DNA from: an uncultured Eubacteriales bacterium
GTDB taxonomy: Bacteria > Bacillota > Clostridia > Oscillospirales > Oscillospiraceae
Direction of reading: 5' to 3'
Assembly (NCBI GenBank): GCA_900551355.1
Contig: URVR01000126.1
Coordinates: 1 to 5,043 of the forward strand
DNA length: 5,043 nt
In this document: piece after piece, positions 1-4,831 of the stretch
Layout: each line of letters opens with the position of its first letter
Position numbering within the stretch: position 1 is the stretch's first letter
Position numbers and translations under genes: made by a program
The notes under the pieces: generated by a model
What the model saw: only the letters and a program-made list of their open reading frames with translations
What the model was told of the DNA's origin: nothing
Database searches by the model: none

Positions 1-306
1 CGCCGCTCCGACGAGCTGTGCCAGGCGCAGTCCGCGTTTTTGCAGACGCTGCCGGAGCTGGAGCTGGTGCCCGCGGCGCCGGCGGCAGAGGCTGTCCAGG
101 CTGACGAGGCCGTGGATGCCATCGAGCAGGACATCCTGACCCAGTTCGACGCCCCGGCGCAGGAGGAGGCGAAGCCGGAGGCACCGGCAGCTGCCGACGA
201 GCCTACCATCAAGTTCCCGCCGGTGAACGGCAGCGCCGTGCCCAACGAGTTTTCCTTCGATCTGGGCGAGCTGAAGTTCGGGCGCAACTACAAGGGTAAG
301 GAATAA
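1..306 (+). CDS. C-terminal part of an acidic Ala/Pro/Glu-rich protein, possibly a DivIVA-like septum/pole protein
   Basis: The reading frame is open from the left edge to a TAA at 304-306, giving the last 101 residues; the start lies outside the window. The TTG at 40 is internal and has no ribosome site. The visible part begins with a short helical-looking stretch (SDELCQAQSAFLQTLPELE). A low-complexity linker rich in Ala, Glu, Pro and Asp follows, and the end is a short patterned tail (FDLGELKFGRNYKGKE). Clostridial DivIVA proteins often have this plan: coiled coil, acidic linker, then a short conserved tail of the D-L-x-F-G-x-x-Y type. The tail and the final piece of helix before the linker suggest that family, but no diagnostic N-terminal domain is visible, so this is inference from memory. 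A strong terminator follows 13 bases after the stop, so the gene ends its transcription unit. Confidence 0.6.
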   Translation, partial: RRSDELCQAQSAFLQTLPELELVPAAPAAEAVQADEAVDAIEQDILTQFDAPAQEEAKPEAPAAADEPTIKFPPVNGSAVPNEFSFDLGELKFGRNYKGKE

Positions 307-319
307 CACGGGACAACCG

Positions 320-346
320 AAAAGGCGGCCTTCGGCCGCCTTTTTT
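320..346 (+). terminator. Rho-independent terminator after the first gene
   Basis: Perfect 7-bp stem GGCGGCC / GGCCGCC (324-330 and 334-340) with a TTC loop. It is extended by an A-run (320-323) that pairs with the first bases of a T6 tract starting at 341. It ends the transcript of the partial gene before the HAD gene. Confidence 0.93.
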
Positions 347-413
347 CAGGAGATACCGCCGCCGGGCCGCGAAAGCGCAGACGGCTGCAGGGACATGACA
401 AGGAGGAGAGCGG

Positions 414-1295
414 ATGACGGACAGACCCATTATCGCGCTGCTGTACGATTTCGATAAGACGTTGTGCACCACCGACATGGAGGACTACGCCTTTATCCCG
501 GCGCTGGGGTACACGCCGGCAGAGTTCTGGTACAAGGCCAACGCCTTCGGGCGGGACAACCGGATGGACGGCCTGCTGGCCTACATGTACACCATGATCG
601 AGGAGTGCCGCGCCCAGGGAAAGCGGCTGGACCGGGAGTTTCTGGTGCGCTGCGGACACAGCATGGAGCTGTTCCCCGGCGTGCGGGAGTGGTTCCGGCG
701 CATCAATGCATTCGGGGAGACGCAGGGCGTCACCATCGAGCACTACGTCATCTCCTCCGGTCTGCGGGAGATCATCGAGGGCAGCGGCATCGCCCATGAA
801 TTCCGGGAGATCTACGCCTGCGAGTTCTTCTATAACGAGGAAGGGCTGGCCACATGGCCCAAGCTGGACGTCAACTTCACCAACAAGACCCAGTTTGTCT
901 ACCGCATCAACAAGGGCGTGCTGGATGTGTCCGACGACAAGACGCTGAACGACTCCATGCCCGACGACAGCAAGCGCATCCCCTTCACCAACATGATCTA
1001 TGTGGGGGACGGTCTTTCCGACGTGCCGTGCATGAAGATGATGCGGGCCTACGGCGGGCAGGCCATCGCCGTGTATCAGGCCAGCAACCGGGCCGGTGTG
1101 GAGGATCTGCTGAGCAAGGGGCGGGTGGACTTCATCTTCCCCGCCGACTATCGGGAGGGCACGGGACTGGACAGCACCGTGAAGAACATCATCCGGAAAA
1201 TGGCCATCAGCGACGCTCTTACCGCCGAGAACGCCCAGCAGCTGCAGGCCATCGGGTGGGGCGACCTGCCGGAGCAGGTGGGGCTGTTTGAATGA
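414..1295 (+). CDS. HAD-superfamily hydrolase (phosphoserine phosphatase-like), 293 aa
   Basis: Cytosolic haloacid dehalogenase-fold enzyme, most likely a phosphatase. Motif I is DFDKT at residues 12-16, with Asp12 the expected nucleophile and Asp14 the acid/base. Motif II is the SSG at 114-116 (VISSG). Motif III is probably Lys158 (NKTQ) or Lys167. Motif IV is GDGLSDVP at 198-205, with two Mg2+-binding aspartates. The cap lies between motifs I and II, as in the phosphoserine phosphatase type of HAD enzyme. A hydrophilic insert (about 169-189) before motif IV is not part of the core fold. Substrate cannot be deduced; the neighbours give no pathway clue. The ATG at 414 is supported by AAGGAGGA at 400-407 with good spacing. 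There is no clear -35/-10 pair in the GC-rich 70 bases between the preceding terminator and the start. The gene converges on the LysR gene and ends at a shared hairpin. Confidence 0.93.
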   Translation: MTDRPIIALLYDFDKTLCTTDMEDYAFIPALGYTPAEFWYKANAFGRDNRMDGLLAYMYTMIEECRAQGKRLDREFLVRCGHSMELFPGVREWFRRINAFGETQGVTIEHYVISSGLREIIEGSGIAHEFREIYACEFFYNEEGLATWPKLDVNFTNKTQFVYRINKGVLDVSDDKTLNDSMPDDSKRIPFTNMIYVGDGLSDVPCMKMMRAYGGQAIAVYQASNRAGVEDLLSKGRVDFIFPADYREGTGLDSTVKNIIRKMAISDALTAENAQQLQAIGWGDLPEQVGLFE

Positions 1296-1305
1296 AGCAG
1301 CCAAT

Positions 1306-1348
1306 AAAAAACAGGGTCTGCGCATGATGTGCGCAGACCCTGCTCTTC
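1306..1348. terminator. Convergent terminator between the HAD and LysR genes
   Basis: Perfect 13-bp stem, arms 1312-1324 and 1330-1342, with a 5-base loop (TGATG). On the minus strand it is followed by a T6 run (complement of 1306-1311), a strong terminator for the LysR gene. On the plus strand it is followed by a pyrimidine-rich CTCTTCTT, a weaker tail, so it probably also stops the HAD transcript. Confidence 0.92.
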
Positions 1349-2248
1349 TTATTCAAATAAATGGATGCCGTCCACGGTGCGGAGGTGGGTCTGGAGATCG
1401 GCCAGCAGCTGCTCCGACGCGTCGGAGAGGGCGCGGCCCTTGGGCGTTACCAGATAGAAGGTGCGGTCGGCGGGAGCCTCCTCCAGACGGAGGGAGCGGA
1501 CGGTGCCGAACTGGCGGACGGAGTGGGCCGCGGCGGCGGCGGGACAGATGACCCAGCGCCGCCCGCAGGAGGGCAGCGTCTCCGCCAGCTGGGGGATGTC
1601 GGTATACAGCAGCGGGCGGGCGTCCATGCCGAACCAGCAGTCGTGCCACTGGAGGATCTCCGGCTGGCCGGAGACCAGTATCTCGTCCTCCACATGGAGC
1701 ATGAAGGGGTGCACCGTGTCCGGCAGCTCCAGATCCAGGGGCACCACCAGAAAGAAGGATTCGCGGAACAGGGGGCGAGCCTCGATCTGCAGGTCGTAGT
1801 GCAGGCCGCCGTCCACAATGGCCATGTCCGCGTCGCCCCGGGCCACCGCCGTCACCGCCTCGTAGGTGCGCATGGTCTCCACCCACAGGGACACCGGCAG
1901 CTCACGCTCCAGAAAACGCTGGTACACCGGGGGCAGGATGTACTGGTTGGCGGTATAGGCCGCGATAACGTGGAGAAATTCCCGGCGGCCGGCGGAGGAA
2001 AAGGTCTGCGTCTCCGTCAGCAGGTTCTGCCACCGGCGGGCCAGGGGCAGGAACCGCTGGCCTGCCTCCGTCAGGGTGATGTGGCGCTGACCCTTGCCTC
2101 GTTGGAACAGGGGTGCGCCGACCTCCGCCTCCAGCGCCTGGAGGCGGGCTGTCAGGGTTGGCTGGGTAATGAACAGCGCTTCTGCCGCTGCCGTCATGGT
2201 GCCGTGGTCCAGCACAGCGAAGAAAGTTTCAATATCCAGTGTGGTCAT
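1349..2248 (-). CDS. LysR-family transcriptional regulator, 299 aa
   Basis: DNA-binding regulator of the LysR type, of typical length for the family (about 300 aa). Residues 1-60 form the winged helix-turn-helix, with the helix-turn-helix at about 18-37 (TAAAEALFITQPTLTARLQ) followed by LEAEVGAPLFQR. A linker helix follows, and from about residue 90 onward comes the periplasmic-binding-protein-like effector domain (VIAAYTANQYILPPVYQRFL, then the DADMAIVDG segment). The ATG at 2248 has a ribosome site TGGAGGG (2254-2260) five bases upstream. The gene is divergent from a small membrane-protein gene, and the shared gap carries a LysR-type palindrome. By family precedent it probably represses itself and controls that neighbour in response to a small molecule that the sequence does not identify. 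It ends at the convergent terminator shared with the HAD gene. Confidence 0.95.
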   Translation of the reverse strand: MTTLDIETFFAVLDHGTMTAAAEALFITQPTLTARLQALEAEVGAPLFQRGKGQRHITLTEAGQRFLPLARRWQNLLTETQTFSSAGRREFLHVIAAYTANQYILPPVYQRFLERELPVSLWVETMRTYEAVTAVARGDADMAIVDGGLHYDLQIEARPLFRESFFLVVPLDLELPDTVHPFMLHVEDEILVSGQPEILQWHDCWFGMDARPLLYTDIPQLAETLPSCGRRWVICPAAAAAHSVRQFGTVRSLRLEEAPADRTFYLVTPKGRALSDASEQLLADLQTHLRTVDGIHLFE

Positions 2249-2262
2249 CTGCGCCCTCCAAT

Positions 2263-2279
2263 TATAGTTTCAGTCTATA
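2263..2279. promoter_or_regulatory. Probable LysR operator (T-N11-A palindrome)
   Basis: Inverted repeat TATAG-N7-CTATA. It contains T2265-N11-A2277, the classic LysR-box signature. The centre (2271) is about 65 bp upstream of the predicted start site of the small + strand gene, the standard recognition-site position for LysR activators. It also covers the predicted transcription start of the LysR gene and the edge of its -10, which fits autorepression. The repeat and distances are visible in the sequence; binding by the adjacent regulator is inferred. Confidence 0.7.
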
Positions 2280-2307
2280 TTATACACGTTAATAATCAAT
2301 TTTACAA
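2279..2307 (-). promoter_or_regulatory. Sigma-A-type promoter of the LysR gene
   Basis: Minus-strand -35 TTGTAA (2302-2307), 17-base spacer, perfect -10 TATAAT (2279-2284); expected start near 2272, about 24 bases before the ATG. Its -35 box overlaps that of the divergent promoter on the other strand. Confidence 0.78.
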
Positions 2308-2329
2308 GCATAAATTTTGGTGCTATGAT
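2301..2329 (+). promoter_or_regulatory. Sigma-A-type promoter of the small membrane-protein gene
   Basis: -35 TTTACA (2301-2306), 17-base spacer, -10 TATGAT (2324-2329) with an upstream TG at 2321-2322 (extended -10). Expected start near 2336, about 25 bases before the ATG at 2361. It shares five base pairs of its -35 with the opposing LysR promoter, so polymerase binding at one may hinder the other. Confidence 0.78.
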
Positions 2330-2344
2330 AGGGACACAAACAAG

Positions 2345-2351
2345 AAAGGAG
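2345..2351 (+). promoter_or_regulatory. Ribosome binding site that fixes the start of the small membrane protein
   Basis: AAAGGAG, nine bases before the ATG at 2361. The in-frame ATG at 2325 lies inside the -10 box and cannot be the start. Confidence 0.8.
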
Positions 2352-2360
2352 TTGTTCCCC

Positions 2361-2546
2361 ATGACAAAAACCAGGTCTTCCACTGTTACCCTGCTGGCCA
2401 TCGCCGCTGTGGTGGTCACCGCCATTATCGTCTATACGATGGCGTGCCTGCTGATGGGGAACATCACCCCGGTGGCCCGTGTGTGCGCCATCCTGTTCCC
2501 GGTGTGGTTCGTGGCAGAGCTGAACCTGCTGTGCACGCTGCTGTAA
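2361..2546 (+). CDS. Small integral membrane protein, 61 aa, two predicted transmembrane helices
   Basis: Family not recognised. After a short basic N-terminus (MTKTRSS) comes a hydrophobic segment at about residues 9-32, rich in Ala, Val and Ile. A short polar turn with a proline (GNITPVAR) follows, then a second hydrophobic segment at about 39-60 (VCAILFPVWFVAELNLLCTL), which runs to the C-terminus. This predicts a helical hairpin in the cytoplasmic membrane. The segment has no cleavable signal-peptide site that I can see. The second helix contains a Glu (residue 53) and an Asn (55), unusual inside a membrane and possibly functional. The start is set by the ribosome site and by the promoter overlapping the alternative ATG. 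It is the only divergent neighbour of the LysR regulator and is followed by a strong terminator, so it is a one-gene unit and the likely regulon of that regulator. Confidence 0.82.
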   Translation: MTKTRSSTVTLLAIAAVVVTAIIVYTMACLLMGNITPVARVCAILFPVWFVAELNLLCTLL

Positions 2547-2576
2547 CGCTTATCTTCCTTTTTTCTCTACCATACG

Positions 2577-2620
2577 GAAGGAGCCGGACGCCCAAGGCGT
2601 CCGGCTCCTTCTGATTTTTT
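2577..2620 (+). terminator. Rho-independent terminator of the small membrane-protein gene
   Basis: Perfect 16-bp stem (2577-2592 with 2596-2611) and a three-base loop CAA, followed by TGA and a T6 run (2615-2620). The other side lacks a T-run directly after the stem, so it is directed at + transcripts. The hairpin would also be transcribed just beyond the stop of the convergent dehydrogenase gene, which has no other visible terminator. Confidence 0.92.
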
Positions 2621-2623
2621 CGC

Positions 2624-3811
2624 TTACTGCATGACCTGCCGGATGACCCGGATAAAGCGGCCGCGGTCGTAGATCACCGGCACAGGGTAGGTGGGATTGG
2701 CTTCCTTGGCCGCCCACGCCGCCATCTGGGGCAAATCCTCCTCCCGGATGCAGGAAAAGCCGGTGGGGATGCCCAGCCGGGCGTTCATGGCCAGAATGGC
2801 GTCGATGAAGGCGTCGGCCTTCTCCCCGTCGGTACCGCCGGGGAGGCCCACCAGCTCCGCCAGACGGGCCAGCTTCCGGTAGGCCGCCGGGCCGTAGTCC
2901 CGGAGGACCACGGGCAGCAGCACCGCGTTGGCAAGGCCGTGGCCCACGCCGTACAGGCCGCCCAGGGTATGGGCGATGGCGTGGACGTTACCCACGCTGG
3001 CACGGGTAAAGGCGGCGCCGGCCTGATAGGAGGCGGTGAGCAGCGCCTGCCGGGCGTCCACATCGTCACCGTGGGCGCAGGCGTGCTCCAGCGTACGGAA
3101 AATGGTGACAACGGCCTCCTCCGCCAGGTGGTCGGTCTGGCGGGTGGGGTAAAAGCGGCTGAGGTACGCCTCCACCGCGTGGGTCAGGGCGTCCATGCCC
3201 GTTTCGGCAGTGGTGCGGGGCGGCAGGGACACGGTGAGCAGCGGGTCCAGCACGGCGCAGCGGGGGATGAGGCACAAATCGCTGACGGCGTACTTGTGGT
3301 GATCCGCGCCGGTGACGACGGCGGCGATGGTGGTCTCCGAGCCGGTGCCGGCGGTGGTGGGCACAGCGATGAAGGGCGGGATGGGGCGGCGCACTTTCAG
3401 GAGGCCGGCCAGCTGGGAAAGTGTTCTGTCGGGCCGGGCCAGCAGCGCCGCCGCGGCCTTGGCGGTGTCCATGGGGCTGCCGCCGCCCACGGCCACCAGA
3501 CTGTCGCAGCCCTCCCGGCGGTACAGCGCGGCGGCGGCCTCCACGGCGGACACCGGCGGGTTGGGCTGTATGTCGGAGAACAGGGCATAGCCCTCCAGTC
3601 GGGAGAGCATCTGCTGAAAGGCGGGGTCGGCACACTGGCGGCGGCTGGCCGCCACCACCGGGCGGCGGGTGCCGCACTTCGTCAGGAGGGCCGGGATGCG
3701 CGCGAGGCTGCCGGGGCCGGTGACGGTCTCCGGGCGGCGCCAGGGCAGCAGACGGGCGCCCAGGCCGAAAACGCATTGGTAGGTGCGGTACCAGAGGTGG
3801 AGCAGGTTCAC
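2624..3811 (-). CDS. Iron-containing (group III) alcohol dehydrogenase, 395 aa
   Basis: Cytosolic NAD(P)-dependent oxidoreductase interconverting an alcohol and an aldehyde or ketone, using a divalent metal, usually Fe2+. The N-terminal nucleotide-binding domain carries GGGSPMD at residues 109-115. The PTTAGTGSE motif follows at about 151-159. The metal ligands expected from the FucO pattern are all present: Asp207 and His211 (GMDALTHAVEAY), His277 (NVHAIAH) and His291 (GVGHG). His281, matching the catalytic histidine of FucO, is also kept. A YPVP segment after ANPT near the C-terminus is in the place where FucO-like members have NPR. Length is normal for the family. The start is the GTG at 3811, chosen for its AAAGGAGGT site. 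A longer in-frame form from an ATG at 3865 would begin inside the promoter -35. Substrate is unknown; a fermentative or aldehyde-detoxifying role is an inference. The gene lies downstream of hpf but has its own promoter. Confidence 0.95.
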   Translation of the reverse strand: MNLLHLWYRTYQCVFGLGARLLPWRRPETVTGPGSLARIPALLTKCGTRRPVVAASRRQCADPAFQQMLSRLEGYALFSDIQPNPPVSAVEAAAALYRREGCDSLVAVGGGSPMDTAKAAAALLARPDRTLSQLAGLLKVRRPIPPFIAVPTTAGTGSETTIAAVVTGADHHKYAVSDLCLIPRCAVLDPLLTVSLPPRTTAETGMDALTHAVEAYLSRFYPTRQTDHLAEEAVVTIFRTLEHACAHGDDVDARQALLTASYQAGAAFTRASVGNVHAIAHTLGGLYGVGHGLANAVLLPVVLRDYGPAAYRKLARLAELVGLPGGTDGEKADAFIDAILAMNARLGIPTGFSCIREEDLPQMAAWAAKEANPTYPVPVIYDRGRFIRVIRQVMQ

Positions 3812-3817
3812 GGGGAT

Positions 3818-3826
3818 ACCTCCTTT
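3818..3826 (-). promoter_or_regulatory. Ribosome binding site deciding the GTG start of the dehydrogenase
   Basis: AAAGGAGGT on the minus strand, six bases before the GTG at 3811-3809. It is a near-perfect anti-16S match and excludes the upstream ATG at 3865 as the start. Confidence 0.9.
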
Positions 3827-3836
3827 CGTTTCCCCT

Positions 3837-3865
3837 ATTATGGCGGATACGCGGAATTTTTGCAA
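3837..3865 (-). promoter_or_regulatory. Probable promoter of the alcohol dehydrogenase gene
   Basis: Minus-strand -35 TTGCAA (3860-3865), 17-base spacer, -10 CATAAT (3837-3842). Start expected near 3830, leaving a leader of about 19 bases. The -35 is separated by a single base from the T-run of the hpf terminator. Confidence 0.7.
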
Positions 3866-3866
3866 G

Positions 3867-3892
3867 AAAAAGGGGCGGCTGCGCCGCCCCTT
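3867..3892 (-). terminator. Rho-independent terminator of hpf
   Basis: 10-bp stem (3870-3879 with 3883-3892, core GGGGCGGC) with a three-base loop. On the minus strand it is followed by a T5 run (complement of 3867-3871, partly paired). It lies 14 bases after the hpf stop and separates it from the dehydrogenase. Confidence 0.9.
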
Positions 3893-3906
3893 GGGAATGC
3901 GATCTA

Positions 3907-4446
3907 TTACTCCACCGCCTCGATGAGGCCGTAGCCGCCGTTGTGGCGGTGGTACACCACGCAGATGACGTTGTCGTCAATGCGGCGGAACACATAGAAC
4001 GAGTGGTCCAGCAGGTTCATCTGCAGGATGGCCTCGTCGGTGGTCATGGGCTTGACGGCAAAGCGCTTGGTGCGGATGATGTCGAAATCGTTGTCCTCCA
4101 CCACGTCGAACTCTGCGGGAACGGAGGAGACCAGCGCGTCGGGCCGCAGGTTCTTGGCCAGCCGCGTCTTGTTCTTGCGGATGCGGCGGTCGATGAAGCT
4201 GACAGCCTCGTCAATGGCGCCGCGCATGTCGCCGTCGGGATCCTCCGTCTGGGCGCGGAACAACGTGCCGTTGGTGCTGCGGATGGTCAGTTCTACCACG
4301 CAGCGGTTCTTCTTCTCCACGGCAAAGGTCACAAAGGCGTCTGCCTCCTCCGGAAAATACTTATCCAGCTTGCTGATCTTCTTTTCCGCGTATTCCTTGA
4401 TGGAGTCGTTGAGGGAAATCTTCTTGCAGGCGAATGTGAACTTCAT
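3907..4446 (-). CDS. hpf: Ribosome hibernation promoting factor, long form, 179 aa
   Basis: Binds the 30S subunit near the decoding centre in stationary phase or stress and pairs 70S ribosomes into inactive 100S dimers. The N-terminal S30AE/YfiA-type domain spans about residues 1-100 (MKFTFACKKISLNDSIKEYA, then KISKLDKYFPEE and the basic RRIRKNKTRLAKNL helix). A variable linker covers about 101-120. The C-terminal dimerisation domain is about 121-178, with the family-typical IIRTKRFAVKPMTTDEAILQMN, LLDHSFYVFRR and YHRHNGGYGLI elements (each quoted in part). Both domains are intact, which defines the long form of Firmicutes rather than the short enterobacterial HPF. The ATG at 4446 is chosen for its AAAGGAG site; an in-frame start at 4479 would add 11 residues that do not fit the family. 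In many Firmicutes hpf sits next to secA or prfB; neither is seen here, and the gene is a single-gene unit. Confidence 0.97.
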   Translation of the reverse strand: MKFTFACKKISLNDSIKEYAEKKISKLDKYFPEEADAFVTFAVEKKNRCVVELTIRSTNGTLFRAQTEDPDGDMRGAIDEAVSFIDRRIRKNKTRLAKNLRPDALVSSVPAEFDVVEDNDFDIIRTKRFAVKPMTTDEAILQMNLLDHSFYVFRRIDDNVICVVYHRHNGGYGLIEAVE

Positions 4447-4454
4447 AATACTTG

Positions 4455-4461
4455 CTCCTTT
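4455..4461 (-). promoter_or_regulatory. Ribosome binding site deciding the hpf start
   Basis: AAAGGAG on the minus strand, eight bases before the ATG at 4446. It supports the MKFTFACKK start over the in-frame start at 4479. Confidence 0.88.
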
Positions 4462-4520
4462 CGTCAGTGCGGTAAACACAGGGTAGGGTCGGGGAGCCGT
4501 TTCCCTTTATCCTTGCCCGT

Positions 4521-4549
4521 ATTATAGCAAATCGCAGTAGGTTTGAAAA
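4521..4549 (-). promoter_or_regulatory. Promoter of hpf (extended -10)
   Basis: Perfect minus-strand -10 TATAAT (4521-4526) preceded by TGC, an extended -10. A weak -35 TTTTCA (4544-4549) lies 17 bases upstream. Start expected near 4514, giving a leader of about 68 bases. A poor -35 often goes with dependence on an activator, and an inverted repeat lies just upstream. Confidence 0.75.
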
Positions 4550-4563
4550 GCGGTTTTGAGAGA

Positions 4564-4584
4564 ATTTGTGAAAACTTCACAAAT
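4564..4584. promoter_or_regulatory. Perfect 9-bp inverted repeat, probable operator upstream of hpf
   Basis: Arms ATTTGTGAA (4564-4572) and TTCACAAAT (4576-4584) are separated by AAC. The centre is about 60 bp upstream of the predicted hpf start, an activator-like position. The arms contain TTGTGAA/TTCACAA, the half-sites of the redox repressor Rex, but the usual Rex spacer is four bases, not three. A Crp/Fnr-type TGTGA/TCACA reading gives a five-base spacer where six is usual. The binding protein therefore cannot be named. Confidence 0.6.
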
Positions 4585-4603
4585 CATTTGCAATTCGGAC
4601 ACA

Positions 4604-4610
4604 TTCGACA
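4604..4610 (-). promoter_or_regulatory. Spo0A-box-like heptamer (weak evidence)
   Basis: Minus strand TGTCGAA matches the Spo0A core (TGNCGAA) and lies about 90 bp upstream of the predicted hpf start. A single short match in a region this size can easily arise by chance. Confidence 0.2.
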
Positions 4611-4650
4611 GCGCTCCCCAAAAGTCGCGGAAATGCGGCAAAACCTCCTA

Positions 4651-4682
4651 TTTACACGGGGACGGGCTTGCGTTACTATAAT
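4651..4682 (+). promoter_or_regulatory. Rightward promoter in the gap
   Basis: -35 TTTACA (4651-4656) followed after 17 bases by TACTAT (4674-4679). An overlapping perfect TATAAT (4677-4682) sits at a 20-base spacing. Either -10 would start a transcript at about 4685-4689. No + strand protein gene follows before a terminator ending at 4745. Confidence 0.55.
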
Positions 4683-4684
4683 AG

Positions 4685-4745
4685 AGGAAGCTTTCCAATA
4701 TCCCACCCGCTTGGGCCGCTCTGCTTGCAGGGCGGCTCCTTTTTT
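4685..4745 (+). ncRNA. Candidate short RNA of about 60 nt, unknown family
   Basis: Defined by a promoter just upstream and a Rho-independent terminator at its end, with no credible open frame between. The 5' end can form a small hairpin, GGAA/TTCC (4686-4689 and 4693-4696). A CCCA/TGGG pairing (4702-4705 and 4712-4715) competes with the base of the terminator stem. I do not recognise it as 6S, SRP, tmRNA or a known riboswitch. It may instead be the leftover leader of a lost gene. Only promoter and terminator geometry support it. Confidence 0.4.
4713..4745 (+). terminator. Rho-independent terminator of the short rightward transcript
   Basis: Stem 4713-4723 with 4728-4738 (11 pairs including two G·U), loop CTTG, followed by a T6 run at 4740-4745. 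Its end is three bases from the T-run of the opposing terminator on the other strand. Confidence 0.8.
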
Positions 4746-4748
4746 GTG

Positions 4749-4812
4749 AAAAAGAGAGACGGCGGGGCCGGGTGCGCATGGGGTCATGCGCAAAACCGGC
4801 TCTGCCGTCTCT
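4749..4812 (-). terminator. Long three-segment terminator of the right-edge gene
   Basis: Outer 9-bp stem (4755-4763 with 4804-4812), middle 5-bp stem (4767-4771 with 4796-4800) and inner 8-bp stem (4773-4780 with 4785-4792) with a four-base loop, separated by small internal loops. On the minus strand a T5 run (complement of 4749-4753) follows the base after one C. It begins 19 bases beyond the stop of the gene. Confidence 0.85.
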
Positions 4813-4831
4813 GTGTGCGGGCGATACCGCG

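Larger units (their letters stand above)
4447..4831. other. 385-bp intergenic region without a supported protein gene
   Basis: From left to right it holds the hpf leader and promoter, a perfect inverted repeat (4564-4584), a Spo0A-box-like heptamer (4604-4610), a rightward promoter (4651-4682) with a possible short RNA ending at 4745, and the leftward terminator of the right-edge gene (4749-4812). The two possible reading frames across it (4543-4749 plus, 4648-5034 minus) lack ribosome sites and run through terminators. The left half is A+T-richer than the genes, as expected for regulatory DNA. Confidence 0.7.

Noticed and set aside
288..1325. Long minus-strand open frame (345 codons) opposite the HAD gene
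   Set aside because: It is a mirror frame of a gene with clear HAD motifs. It begins inside the convergent hairpin, runs across the upstream terminator, and has no family motif or ribosome site.
1361..2614. Long plus-strand open frame (417 codons) across the LysR gene and into the small gene
   Set aside because: It lies antisense to an unmistakable LysR protein, crosses both divergent promoters and has no start signal. Such frames are common in high-GC genes.
2939..3934. Plus-strand open frame (331 codons) opposite the alcohol dehydrogenase
   Set aside because: Composition is Gly/Ala/His/Gln-rich with no motif. It runs through the dehydrogenase promoter and the hpf terminator, so it is a shadow frame.
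4564..4584. Firm assignment of the inverted repeat as a Rex operator
   Set aside because: Half-sites match, but the spacer is three bases where Rex sites normally have four; kept as an unnamed operator.
4543..4749. Plus-strand frame of 68 codons in the gap (TTG start)
   Set aside because: It has no ribosome site, starts inside the hpf promoter region, covers the inverted repeat and ends in a terminator T-run.
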